Shown here piece by piece: positions 10,485 through 19,045 of a stretch of DNA of 64,000 bases. The DNA is taken from NCBI RefSeq assembly GCF_918698085.1, contig NZ_CAKKLP010000014.1, positions 1-64,000 on the forward strand, in the 5' to 3' direction. A model generated the notes under the pieces. It saw only the letters and a list, made by a program, of their open reading frames with translations. It was not told the origin of the DNA and searched no databases. A program made the position numbers and the translations under genes. The stretch is from Chryseobacterium sp. Bi04. Lineage in GTDB: Bacteria; Bacteroidota; Bacteroidia; Flavobacteriales; Weeksellaceae. The first letter of the stretch is position 1. Every line of letters starts with the position of its first letter.

Positions 10485-10554
10485 ATTTAAGATTGTGCAG
10501 AGTTAGTTGTGAATTGCTTTTCATCTAGGCTACTCTTATTTGAGTAGCCTTTTT
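10485..10554 (+). ncRNA. Solitary crRNA-like RNA with truncated repeat, putative cas9 autoregulator
   Basis: GTTGTGAATTGCTTT at 10506-10520 is identical to the first 15 bases of the array repeat. The next bases (TC) make TTGTGAATTGCTTTTC, the exact complement of the tracrRNA antirepeat GAAAAGCAATTCACAA; array repeats have one T fewer and leave a bulge. The rest of the repeat is missing and a 9-bp terminator hairpin follows at once. The spacer position just upstream ends GTGCAGAGTTA (10495-10505), which recurs at the cas9 promoter. This is what a short guide RNA that binds but does not cut would look like. The 5' end is unknown: I see no convincing promoter box, and the start given assumes a spacer of about 20 bases. 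Confidence 0.65.
10527..10554 (+). terminator. Terminator of the crRNA-like unit
   Basis: AGGCTACTC and GAGTAGCCT form a perfect 9-bp stem with a 6-base loop, followed by TTTTAATTTT. It lies 7 bases after the truncated repeat. Confidence 0.88.
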
Positions 10555-10672
10555 AATTTTGTATTAAAGTATTTATCCATAATTATCTAGTTTTTTCTTA
10601 ATACATAAAAATAGAAATAAAAAAAACATTTGAATTACGGGTTCCCATAATTATGATAAAGATTTTTTCTTC

Positions 10673-10680
10673 TATATTTG
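10673..10680 (+). promoter_or_regulatory. tracrRNA promoter, -7 box
   Basis: TATATTTG matches TAnnTTTG exactly. A start 4-7 bases downstream (10684-10687) falls just before the antirepeat at 10690, predicting a short-form tracrRNA. No clear -33 element is visible. Confidence 0.65.
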
Positions 10681-10686
10681 TATTAA

Positions 10687-10762
10687 TAATTTTGAAAAGC
10701 AATTCACAATAAGGATTATTCCGTTGTGAAAACATTCAAGGCGGGGCAACTCGCCTTTTTTC
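10687..10762 (+). ncRNA. tracrRNA
   Basis: The antirepeat at 10690-10709 (TTTTGAAAAGCAATTCACAA) complements repeat positions 2-20 with one bulged A. A small nexus-like hairpin follows (GGA-TTAT-TCC, 10713-10722). Then comes a linker and a terminator hairpin (AAGGCG at 10738-10743, CGCCTT at 10752-10757) with a T run. This order of antirepeat, nexus and terminator is that of known type II tracrRNAs. It lies upstream of cas9 on the opposite strand and reads toward tex. Confidence 0.93.
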
Positions 10763-10801
10763 TTTTTAAAAACCTTATTTTAGCTACCCGAAAACAGAAC
10801 A

Positions 10802-12925
10802 ATGACGACCGTAGAATTTATACAGAAGCAGCTTAACATCTCTGAAAAGAGCATCAACAATACCCTTCAGTTATTAGCAGAAGACTGCACTATTCCTTTT
10901 ATTTCCCGTTACCGAAAGGATAAAACCGGGAATTTGGATGAGGTTCAGATTGAGCAGATCTCAAAGATCAGCAAGCAGTTTGAAGAGATTGTCAAAAGAA
11001 AGGAATCTATTTTAAAATCTATAGAAGAACAGCATGCTTTAAGCCCTGAGCTTCAGCAAAGAATAGAAGAAAGTTTTGATATTCAGGAGCTGGAAGATTT
11101 ATATCTGCCTTTCAAAAAGCGTAAAAAAACAAAGGCTGATGCAGCTAAGGAAAAAGGATTGGAACCTTTAGCCAGAATCATTATGAGCCAGAAAAATAAC
11201 GATATCCGGTTTTTGGCTTCAAAATACCTGAATAATGAAGTTTCATCAGAAGAAGAGGCTCTTCAGGGAGCAAGAGATATCATGGCAGAATGGATCAATG
11301 AAAACATGTATGTCCGCAAAAACCTCCGTCGTCTGTTTCAGCGTAAAGCTGTGGTAACGTCTAAAGTGGTAAAAGCTAAAAAAGAAGAGGAAGCGGCACA
11401 AAAATTCTCTCAGTATTTTGATTGGGAAGAAAGCCTCAGCAGAACTCCTTCTCACAGACTTCTTGCGATGTTGAGAGCTGAAACAGAAGGTTTTGTAAAA
11501 ACAAATGTAGGTATTGATAAGGAAGAAGCTATTGATTTCATAGAGAAAGCTGTTATCAAGTCCAATAATGAATCTTCTGAACAAATTGCCATGGCCATAA
11601 AAGATGGCTATAAAAGACTTCTGGAACCGGCTATTTCCAATGAAAGCCTGCAGGAAGCCAAAGAAAAAGCAGATAAAAAAGCCATAGAAATATTTTCCGG
11701 GAACTTGAGTCAGTTACTTCTGGCACCGCCTTTAGGTGAAAAAAGGATTTTAGCGATTGACCCTGGCTACCGAAGCGGATGTAAAATTGTCTGCTTAGAT
11801 GAAAAGGGAGATTTACTTCATAATGAAACCATCTACCCTCACGCACCACAAAATGAAACCGGAATGGCAATGAAGAAAATCCGTTCCATGGTCAATGCCT
11901 ATGCTATTGAAGCTATTTCTATCGGAAATGGTACCGCAAGCCGTGAAACAGAATTTTTCATTAAAAAAATTGCGTTTGATAAGCCTTTACAGGTTTTTGT
12001 AGTTTCTGAAGCCGGAGCCTCGGTATATTCTGCAAGTAAAATTGCAAGGGATGAATTTCCTGCATACGATGTCACTGTACGTGGGGCTGTTTCCATTGGA
12101 AGAAGGCTTTCTGATCCGTTGGCAGAGCTTGTAAAAATTGATGCAAAATCTATTGGTGTAGGCCAATATCAGCATGATGTAGACCAAACTCAGCTGAAAA
12201 ATGAACTGGATTCTACCGTTATGAAGTGTGTGAATTCTGTAGGCATCAACTTAAATACAGCCAGTAAGTCATTATTAAGCTATGTTTCCGGAATTGGGGA
12301 GAAAATGGCAGAAAATATTGTTAACTACCGTACGGAAAACGGAGCTTTTGAAAATAGAAAACAACTGAAAAAAGTACCGAGACTTGGAGAGAAAGCCTTT
12401 CAGCAGGCCGCTGCTTTTGTCAGAATTACCAATGCTGAAAACCCACTGGATAACTCCGCTGTACATCCTGAAGCCTATGGAGTTGTAGAAAAAATGGCCA
12501 AAGATCTGGGTATTAAAACCCATGAACTGATTGCCAACAAAGAAAAAATTGCTTTGGTAAAACCAGAAAGTTATATCACAGAAGAAATCGGAATTTTAGG
12601 AATCAAAGATATTCTGAAGGAGCTTGAAAAACCGGGATTAGACCCCAGAAAAGCAGTTAAAATATTTGAGTTTGACCCTCATGTAAAAAGCATTAAAGAC
12701 TTAAAAACAGGAATGATCCTCCCGGGAATCGTCAACAATATTACGGCTTTCGGATGTTTTGTAGACCTGGGAATCAAAGAAAGCGGATTGGTACATATTT
12801 CCCAGCTGAAAGACGGATTTGTTTCTGATGTAAATGAAGTGGTAAAGCTTCATCAGCATGTCCGTGTGAAGGTAACGGAGGTAGATGAGGCAAGAAAAAG
12901 GATTCAGCTGAGTATGATTCTGTAA
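10802..12925 (+). CDS. tex: Tex-family RNA-binding transcription accessory protein
   Basis: This 707-residue protein has the order of the Tex family. An N-terminal helical domain includes the conserved TIPFISRYRKDKTGNLDE stretch. A YqgF/RNase H-like fold starts near residue 316 (LAIDPGYRSGCK). A helix-hairpin-helix region lies near 480-560 (LNTASKSLLSYVSGIGEKMA), and an S1 RNA-binding domain covers about 635-707 (GMILPGIVNNITAFGCFVDLG). Tex binds nucleic acid and affects transcription. The protein ends shortly after the S1 domain, lacking the tail of longer homologs. It starts 40 bases after the tracrRNA terminator; read-through from the tracrRNA promoter cannot be excluded. Confidence 0.93.
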   Translation: MTTVEFIQKQLNISEKSINNTLQLLAEDCTIPFISRYRKDKTGNLDEVQIEQISKISKQFEEIVKRKESILKSIEEQHALSPELQQRIEESFDIQELEDLYLPFKKRKKTKADAAKEKGLEPLARIIMSQKNNDIRFLASKYLNNEVSSEEEALQGARDIMAEWINENMYVRKNLRRLFQRKAVVTSKVVKAKKEEEAAQKFSQYFDWEESLSRTPSHRLLAMLRAETEGFVKTNVGIDKEEAIDFIEKAVIKSNNESSEQIAMAIKDGYKRLLEPAISNESLQEAKEKADKKAIEIFSGNLSQLLLAPPLGEKRILAIDPGYRSGCKIVCLDEKGDLLHNETIYPHAPQNETGMAMKKIRSMVNAYAIEAISIGNGTASRETEFFIKKIAFDKPLQVFVVSEAGASVYSASKIARDEFPAYDVTVRGAVSIGRRLSDPLAELVKIDAKSIGVGQYQHDVDQTQLKNELDSTVMKCVNSVGINLNTASKSLLSYVSGIGEKMAENIVNYRTENGAFENRKQLKKVPRLGEKAFQQAAAFVRITNAENPLDNSAVHPEAYGVVEKMAKDLGIKTHELIANKEKIALVKPESYITEEIGILGIKDILKELEKPGLDPRKAVKIFEFDPHVKSIKDLKTGMILPGIVNNITAFGCFVDLGIKESGLVHISQLKDGFVSDVNEVVKLHQHVRVKVTEVDEARKRIQLSMIL

Positions 12926-13594
<669 letters not shown>

Positions 13595-13626
13595 TAGTAA
13601 AGCACTGTATTAATAAATCTGCATAA

Positions 13627-13652
13627 AAAGGCTGCCTATTAAGACAGCCTTT
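13627..13652. terminator. Hairpin terminator between convergent genes
   Basis: AAAGGCTG and CAGCCTTT form the stem with a loop of about 10 bases, between the HAD gene and the convergent peptidase gene. Confidence 0.75.
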
Positions 13653-13676
13653 GCTATTTTGAATACTAATATCCTA

Positions 13677-15248
13677 TTATTTATATTCTTTAGAATCTCT
13701 TCTTGGCTCTTTAACTTCCGGCCATTTCACCGTTCCTCCTTTTTCATCCTGAGGCATTAGTCTTTTTTCTCTGTTGGTAAATTCAGGATCTTCAGAAGCC
13801 ATATAAGCTAATGCAGCGGTTAGCACTACATTATTTTTCACTTCATCAAAAACAATCTTGTCATACGTATCTTTTGTAGTATGCCAGGTATATCCAAAAT
13901 ATCCCCAGTTCAGAGAACCTAAGGAGAACCCCGGCACTCCTGCCGCTACAAAGGAAGCATGATCAGAACCACCCCCTCCGGGCATTCCCGGGAAGTCGGT
14001 TTTAATGTGTCCTTTTACCGTTTTTGGAACTCCCTCAAGCCATCTTCCGATATAGTCATATGCTTTTACGAATCCCTGACCGCTGATGTTTACCACCCGT
14101 CCTGTTCCGTTATCCTGATTAAAAGCAGCCTGCACGCCTTTGATGATCTGAGGGTTATCTGCTACAAAACCTCTTGAACCATTCAATCCCTGCTCTTCAC
14201 TCCCCCAAAGTCCTATAACAATTGTTCTTTTATTGTTTGGATAATATTTTTTCAGGATTCTCATGGTTTCAAGCATCGTAAGAGTACCTGTCCCATTATC
14301 GGTAGCTCCCTGAGCTCCATCCCAGGAATCAAGATGAGCAGAAAGGATCACGTATTCTTCAGGTTTTTCCTTTCCTTTGATCATTCCTATGGTATTGAAA
14401 CTTTTGGCATCAGGAAGGATTTTTGACTGGGCATCAATTTTAATTTTTGGCTTACTTCCTTTTTCGGCCATTCTGTAAAGCATTCCATAATCTTCCACAT
14501 CAATGTCAATCATTGGAATTTTGGATGTTTTTGCTCCAAAGATTCTGTTGGCTCCCATAATCCCCGTCCAGTTGGAAATAGCAATTCCTGCTGCCCCTGC
14601 TTTTTCCAAAGCTTCCGGAAGTGTGCTATTGTCATAGCCTATATTCTTTACATAAGCAGTAAAATCCTTGGCAGCCTGTTCTTTTTCCGCTTTAAGTTTT
14701 TCATAAAGCTCAGGAGTTGCAAATTCTTTGATCTGCTCGTCAGAACGCCCTATTTTCTGATATTGAGCCATCAAAACAATTTTCCCTTTTGCAGAAGGCA
14801 GCCATTGATCAAATTCTGCTTTAGAAGATACTTTAGGAAGAACAATTACTTCTGCTTCCACAGCTTTTTTGGTTGCCGGGCTCCATGCCAATTGTGTTGC
14901 AGACAGTGATTTTACACGTGGATACACCATGTCGACATGCGTAATTCCCCTTTGCCAGCCTTTCCATGTTCCAAATTGCTGGAGGTTTGCCTCTACTCCC
15001 CATGAGCGAAGTTTCCCCGCACTCCATTCATTGGCAGCAAGCATTTCAGGAGTTCCCACAAGACGCGGCCCTATGCCGTCTAATAATTCGCCAGCCATAT
15101 TTTCAAGCTGAGAATTGTTATTTACCTCATCTACAAAACTTTTTACGATAGGATCAAGTTTTTCTTTCGGATCTACTTTTACCTGGGCCCATGAAAATTG
15201 GGCAGCCAACACCACTGCCGGTACTGCAAAAAATCTATTTATCTTCAT
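13677..15248 (-). CDS. Secreted M28-family zinc peptidase with PA domain
   Basis: This 523-residue protein starts with a signal peptide (MKINRFFAVPAVVLAAQFSWAQ), which is why I prefer this start over one 30 codons upstream. A protease-associated (PA) insertion covers about residues 110-290. The catalytic part shows the paired-zinc ligands of M28 aminopeptidases: H and D in SAHLDSWDGAQGATDNGTG, the glutamate pair in GSEEQGLNGS, D in NQDNGTG and H in GGGGSDHASF. It probably trims peptides in the periplasm or outside the cell. It is monocistronic, with no neighbours of related function. Confidence 0.88.
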   Translation of the reverse strand: MKINRFFAVPAVVLAAQFSWAQVKVDPKEKLDPIVKSFVDEVNNNSQLENMAGELLDGIGPRLVGTPEMLAANEWSAGKLRSWGVEANLQQFGTWKGWQRGITHVDMVYPRVKSLSATQLAWSPATKKAVEAEVIVLPKVSSKAEFDQWLPSAKGKIVLMAQYQKIGRSDEQIKEFATPELYEKLKAEKEQAAKDFTAYVKNIGYDNSTLPEALEKAGAAGIAISNWTGIMGANRIFGAKTSKIPMIDIDVEDYGMLYRMAEKGSKPKIKIDAQSKILPDAKSFNTIGMIKGKEKPEEYVILSAHLDSWDGAQGATDNGTGTLTMLETMRILKKYYPNNKRTIVIGLWGSEEQGLNGSRGFVADNPQIIKGVQAAFNQDNGTGRVVNISGQGFVKAYDYIGRWLEGVPKTVKGHIKTDFPGMPGGGGSDHASFVAAGVPGFSLGSLNWGYFGYTWHTTKDTYDKIVFDEVKNNVVLTAALAYMASEDPEFTNREKRLMPQDEKGGTVKWPEVKEPRRDSKEYK

Positions 15249-15429
15249 AACATATATTGATTGGTTTAAAGATAAAAGAAATTGCGGAAATGATAAAGGA
15301 TTGGAAGCAAAAAAGTCTTTACAGAAGAATGTTTTCAAGCTTTTTGTATGAAAAATTTATATTCATTACAAAGCATACCACAGAATGAGCGGCAATGACT
15401 GAAATTTGTAGAGCAATTGAGGACATAAA

Positions 15430-15453
15430 AAAACCGGCTTTAAAAGCCGGTTT
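15430..15453 (-). terminator. Terminator of the histone-like gene
   Basis: AAACCGGCTTT and AAAGCCGGTTT form a GC-rich stem with almost no loop. On the minus strand seven T residues follow, a textbook intrinsic terminator 9 bases after the stop codon. Confidence 0.88.
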
Positions 15454-15461
15454 GAGGTAAA

Positions 15462-15638
15462 TTATTTTTTAGCTTCTTCTACAGAAACTTTTCTGAAGTC
15501 TTTGAACAGTTTGCTTAGTTCTAAAGCTGCTTTACGAGCTCTTGTACCAGCTGCTTTGTTTCCTTTTTCTGCTTGTTGGTTTGCCTCAGTTGTGAACGCT
15601 TCAAATTCTGCGTTGATTTTTTCAATTAGTTCTTTCAT
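15462..15638 (-). CDS. Small histone H1-like (Hc1-type) DNA-binding protein
   Basis: This gene encodes 58 residues (MKELIEKINAEFEAF to VSVEEAKK). The product is rich in Lys, Ala and Glu, with a basic centre (KGNKAAGTRARKAALELSKL). Proteins of this length and sequence are common in Flavobacteriia, where they are annotated as histone H1-like. They are thought to bind DNA non-specifically or help compact the nucleoid. It has its own promoter (-7 box at 15659-15666) and its own terminator, which suggests a highly expressed single gene. It shows no similarity to its neighbours. Confidence 0.85.
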   Translation of the reverse strand: MKELIEKINAEFEAFTTEANQQAEKGNKAAGTRARKAALELSKLFKDFRKVSVEEAKK

Positions 15639-15658
15639 TTATTTAAAAATTTAGGCTG

Positions 15659-15666
15659 CAAATATA
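15659..15666 (-). promoter_or_regulatory. Promoter -7 box of the histone-like gene
   Basis: The minus strand reads TATATTTG, an exact TAnnTTTG, about 20 bases before the ATG at 15638, predicting a very short leader. Confidence 0.6.
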
Positions 15667-15937
15667 GGTTTTATGGTGATTCCAGCCAATACAGCACCCG
15701 GAAAATTTATAAAAATCGTGAATTTCAGTAAAATTCTTTTCTATTTAACCTGAGAAATAATCAAATATGAGGTGTTTTTGCATGTTATGGCCAACTGCAA
15801 AACGGTTTGTTTCTGTAATTTATCAAGCCCTGTAAAATAAACCATATAGAATGATTGTGGAGATATTCTCCCTGAAGCAATATGTAAACATTTTGTTCGT
15901 CTTCCAGACCTCATAGATCAGGTTTTATATGATAAAA
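15667..15937. other. Non-coding stretch between the histone-like and MocR genes
   Basis: About 270 AT-rich bases upstream of the histone promoter and downstream of the MocR stop. I see no ORF, strong hairpin or repeat. Confidence 0.4.
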
Positions 15938-17344
15938 TCAACTGAGACTTCTGAGCTTTTCTCCTACATTTTTCAGTAAAGCGAGACTCTCTGAGGTTAT
16001 TCTCTCTGTAAATACTATCCTAAAATGGTGACTGTAGTGCTCTGTAAGAGAAAATGTAGTACCAGGAGTAAATACAATTTTGTTATTTTCACAGTAAAGG
16101 TAAAATATATCCATATCAACACTCTCCGGTAGCTGTCCCCAAATGCTGTAGCCACCCTGCGGCCTGTGAAAATATGAGTCTTGTGGAAAGTGTCTTCTTA
16201 ATGCATCTAATACAATAATTGCCTGCTCGTTCAGCCTTTTTCGAAATGAACGCAGATGCCTTTCATAGCTGTTTCCCTGAAGGAGCTTCAATACCAGCTC
16301 CTGATAAATGGGCGATACCGATTTTCCCAATACAAACCTGCTTTTCTCAGCCTTTGAATAAAAACGTCCTGCCGACAGCCAGCCCAGACGAATGCCGGGT
16401 GCCAATGTCTTTGAAAAGGAGGAATATGTCATTACCAATCCTGTTTCATCAAAACTTTTGATACAATGCGGTCTTTTTTCTGTAAAATAAAGATCGCCAT
16501 ACATATCGTTTTCAATAACCGGCACCTGATGTATAACAGCTATTTTCAGCAGCTCTTTCTTTATGTTATCACTCATCAAAATACCAGTAGGATTATGAAA
16601 GTTGGGAGTTACCACCAATGCACGGATATTATTTTCTACACATACTTTTCTGAAATACTCTGTATCAAAACCACTTCGGTAATGTACAGGAATCTCAATA
16701 ACCTTAAGACCCAGATTAGCAATCACCTCTAATACTGAAAACACACAGGGACTGTCAACCGCTACCACATCTCCGGTTTCTGTTACAGACCTTAATGCAA
16801 TAACCAGTGCCTGCAAAGCACCATCAGTAATGATTAATTCATCAGGATTAAATGTACCTCCATATTTTCCCATTTGAACTGCAATATGTTTTCTCAATGA
16901 TGCTAGCCCATTTGAAGGATAATACCGAAGAAGTGAAGCTCCTTTTTCACGGATCACTTCCTGCATGGTCCGGAGTATTAATTTTTGCGGAATCAGCAAA
17001 TCTCCCGGCATAGCTGCATTAAAAGAACTAAATTCCGAGGTTCTTTTAGATGTCAGCATCATGTTTTTCATAAAGACCTCATCCCTGGCTACAGGAACAA
17101 GCTTTCTTCTTCTTGGAGTATTCTCTTCCATAATGTCTGAAACAAAATACCCTGAACGCGGACTGCTTTTAACCAGGCCTTTCATCATAAGGTGTTCGAA
17201 ACCACTCTGAACAGAACTGATACTCAGCTGATATGCTTTTTTAATTTCCCGGATAGATGGCAGGCGGTCTTTGTACTGTAAGACTCCGTTATAGATATGT
17301 TCTTCAATAACCGCTGTAAAAATTTCGTACTTATAGGATTTCAT
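15938..17344 (-). CDS. MocR-type GntR/aminotransferase-fold transcription regulator
   Basis: This 468-residue protein starts with a GntR winged HTH (residues 5-75: LPSIREIKKAYQLSISSVQ, then GLVKSSPRSGYFV) fused to a class I aminotransferase fold. The PLP-binding lysine is visible in YSSFSKTLAPGIRLGWL, and the upstream NFHNPTG and ENDMYGDLYF stretches are typical cofactor contacts. MocR proteins use PLP to sense an amine or vitamin B6 status. I took the start at MKSYKYEIF because the HTH begins there. It is divergent from the GNAT gene at 17462 over about 117 bases, so that gene is its likely target. Confidence 0.87.
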   Translation of the reverse strand: MKSYKYEIFTAVIEEHIYNGVLQYKDRLPSIREIKKAYQLSISSVQSGFEHLMMKGLVKSSPRSGYFVSDIMEENTPRRRKLVPVARDEVFMKNMMLTSKRTSEFSSFNAAMPGDLLIPQKLILRTMQEVIREKGASLLRYYPSNGLASLRKHIAVQMGKYGGTFNPDELIITDGALQALVIALRSVTETGDVVAVDSPCVFSVLEVIANLGLKVIEIPVHYRSGFDTEYFRKVCVENNIRALVVTPNFHNPTGILMSDNIKKELLKIAVIHQVPVIENDMYGDLYFTEKRPHCIKSFDETGLVMTYSSFSKTLAPGIRLGWLSAGRFYSKAEKSRFVLGKSVSPIYQELVLKLLQGNSYERHLRSFRKRLNEQAIIVLDALRRHFPQDSYFHRPQGGYSIWGQLPESVDMDIFYLYCENNKIVFTPGTTFSLTEHYSHHFRIVFTERITSESLALLKNVGEKLRSLS

Positions 17345-17440
17345 AGAATAGGTAAAACTGTACCGAACAAATTTACAAAATAAACACCTGTACTGATTAT
17401 ATTTTCTCAAACTGTATCCCCTCTGAATGGATTAATCTTA

Positions 17441-17448
17441 TAATTTTG
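17441..17448 (+). promoter_or_regulatory. Promoter -7 box of the GNAT gene
   Basis: TAATTTTG matches TAnnTTTG exactly, 13 bases before the ATG at 17462. It lies in the divergent MocR/GNAT region. Confidence 0.55.
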
Positions 17449-17461
17449 AATAAAAAAACTC

Positions 17462-17977
17462 ATGGATATCATTTCAAAATTTACAGTAGGTTCTGAAGAG
17501 GGAATTTCTGATCTTATAACCATCATCGATTCTTCGGTTTACAGTCTGCATAAAGATTTTATTTCTGAAGAAGACATCAAAAGATATATCAGCAGTGAAA
17601 TAGATCCGAGAAAGATGATCAATGAACTGAATGATCTTTCCAACCAGCTCATCATGACGTATGCAGACCGGCAACCGGTGGGCTACAGTATCATCAAAAG
17701 CGGCTCTGTATATCCCGGAATAGCTGAAGGAAAAAGATCTACAGAAATAAGTTTTGTTATTCTTCCTCAATTCAATTCCCCAGAAATAAGACAGTCTCTC
17801 TGGAAAAAATGCAGGTCTGCAGTAAGTTTTACAGATATCATATGGATCAATATACTCGCCCATGATCCTCTTCTGGAGTTTTTGAAGGAGTGTGGCTTTA
17901 CATCAGCTTCCCTGGCACAGGCTGGTCCTTTTCAGCTTCCGTCACATATTTTAAAAATGGAGATTCATAAAAATTAG
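17462..17977 (+). CDS. GNAT-like acyltransferase
   Basis: This 171-residue protein has the layout of a GNAT acetyltransferase: a helical N-terminus, a central strand pair (QLIMTYADRQPVGYSIIKSG, then STEISFVILPQF), and a C-terminal region ending in a core strand and GFTS loop (LLEFLKECGFTS). The acetyl-CoA-binding Q/RxxGxG/A loop is not obvious, so activity is uncertain. It is divergently transcribed from the MocR regulator and 2 bases upstream of the AraC reading frame. Regulation by MocR is a reasonable inference; the substrate is unknown. Confidence 0.6.
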   Translation: MDIISKFTVGSEEGISDLITIIDSSVYSLHKDFISEEDIKRYISSEIDPRKMINELNDLSNQLIMTYADRQPVGYSIIKSGSVYPGIAEGKRSTEISFVILPQFNSPEIRQSLWKKCRSAVSFTDIIWINILAHDPLLEFLKECGFTSASLAQAGPFQLPSHILKMEIHKN

Positions 17978-18020
17978 AAATGATCAAAAATAGGGAAGCT
18001 TTATATCTCTTTCAATTTCG

Positions 18021-18028
18021 TATCTTTG
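18021..18028 (+). promoter_or_regulatory. Promoter -7 box of the AraC gene
   Basis: TATCTTTG matches TAnnTTTG exactly, 20 bases before the ATG at 18049. Because it lies downstream of the alternative start at 17980, it argues for the shorter protein. Confidence 0.6.
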
Positions 18029-18048
18029 ATTTTTATAATTTCAACACA

Positions 18049-18963
18049 ATGAGTGATCAGCTGGAAACCATAGAAGATTATTACAGACGTATTCGAAAAA
18101 ATCAGATCAAACTGTTTGATTCGGAAGATTTTGAAATGGGAAAATCTCATTTCAATATTTCTATGCGAAAGTATTGTAGTTTCAAAAGCCCTTACAACCG
18201 GCGTGATTATTATAAAATCAGCTTTATCATAGGAAAAGGTACAATACATTATGGTGCCCATCAACTCTATATTGACCGCCCTGCCCTATTTTTCCCTTCC
18301 CCCAGCATTCCTTATACCTGGGAATGTGACGGTGATTTCCAGGAAGGTTATTTTTGTCTCTTCAATCAGGAGTTTTTTAATGGAAATTCTGAGTTTAATT
18401 TATTCAAAAAGACCTCTCTTTTCAAGGAATGGAGCAAACCTGTTGTTTTTTTAACGGATGAACAGACCCAGCTGGCAACTCTTTATTTTGAGCAGATGTA
18501 CCGGATTAATAATTCAGTTTATCCGTACCGCTGCAGCAGTATTAAAAGCAATCTTGCATCTGTTCTGCATCTGGCCCTGGAAAACCGTGTTGAAGATATC
18601 AGCCCTAATGAACTTCCCGCTAATGTCCGCCTTTATAAACTGTTTGATGAACTGCTTACCAAACAGTTCCCACTGGATTCACCTGCTTATCCTCTGGCAT
18701 TAAGAACACCTTCCGATTTCGCTGATCATCTTAATGTACATGTGAATCATTTAAATTCTTCTGTAAAGTCAGTGACCCATCTTACAACCACACAGATCAT
18801 TAAGGACAAAATGTTTGAAGAATCTAAAAACCTGTTGAAATATACCAACTGGGATATTGCGCAAATAGGCTATACTTTAGGCTTTGAGCAGCCTTCCCAT
18901 TTTAACAATTTTTTCAAGAAGCATGCACAGACTTCCCCTCTAAAATTTAAAAATGCATTTTAA
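18049..18963 (+). CDS. AraC-family transcription regulator
   Basis: This 304-residue regulator has an N-terminal cupin-like sensing domain (KISFIIGKGTIHYGAHQL, DRPALFFPSPSIPYTWE) and a C-terminal AraC DNA-binding domain of about 100 residues. In that domain both HTH units can be seen (FADHLNVHVNHLNSSVKSV and IAQIGYTLGFEQPSHFNNFF). The start at MSDQLET is supported by a promoter box just upstream. The MFS drug exporter at 19046 follows in the same direction and is the most likely target, a common pairing in Chryseobacterium. Confidence 0.85.
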   Translation: MSDQLETIEDYYRRIRKNQIKLFDSEDFEMGKSHFNISMRKYCSFKSPYNRRDYYKISFIIGKGTIHYGAHQLYIDRPALFFPSPSIPYTWECDGDFQEGYFCLFNQEFFNGNSEFNLFKKTSLFKEWSKPVVFLTDEQTQLATLYFEQMYRINNSVYPYRCSSIKSNLASVLHLALENRVEDISPNELPANVRLYKLFDELLTKQFPLDSPAYPLALRTPSDFADHLNVHVNHLNSSVKSVTHLTTTQIIKDKMFEESKNLLKYTNWDIAQIGYTLGFEQPSHFNNFFKKHAQTSPLKFKNAF

Positions 18964-19023
18964 ATATTTGAATTTTGTAATTTTTACTTTGTCTTTTAAA
19001 ACTGGATTTTAGTTTTCTTGAAT

Positions 19024-19031
19024 TATTTTTG
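19024..19031 (+). promoter_or_regulatory. Promoter -7 box of the MFS exporter gene
   Basis: TATTTTTG matches TAnnTTTG exactly, 15 bases before the ATG at 19046. Confidence 0.5.
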
Positions 19032-19045
19032 CATGGTAAAAATGA

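Noticed and set aside
10485-10554. Reading the truncated repeat on the minus strand as a second tracrRNA antirepeat
   Set aside because: No nexus hairpin or terminator follows it on that strand, while on the plus strand a terminator follows at once and the upstream bases match the cas9 promoter.
11246-11584. Minus-strand ORF of 112 codons inside tex
   Set aside because: It is antisense to a well-supported gene and its translation has no recognisable motif; treated as a shadow frame, like similar antisense frames in gnd, zwf, the M28 peptidase gene and cas9.
17980-18048. Longer AraC protein starting at 17980
   Set aside because: An exact -7 promoter box at 18021-18028 lies inside that extension, and the ATG at 18049 gives a normal AraC length.
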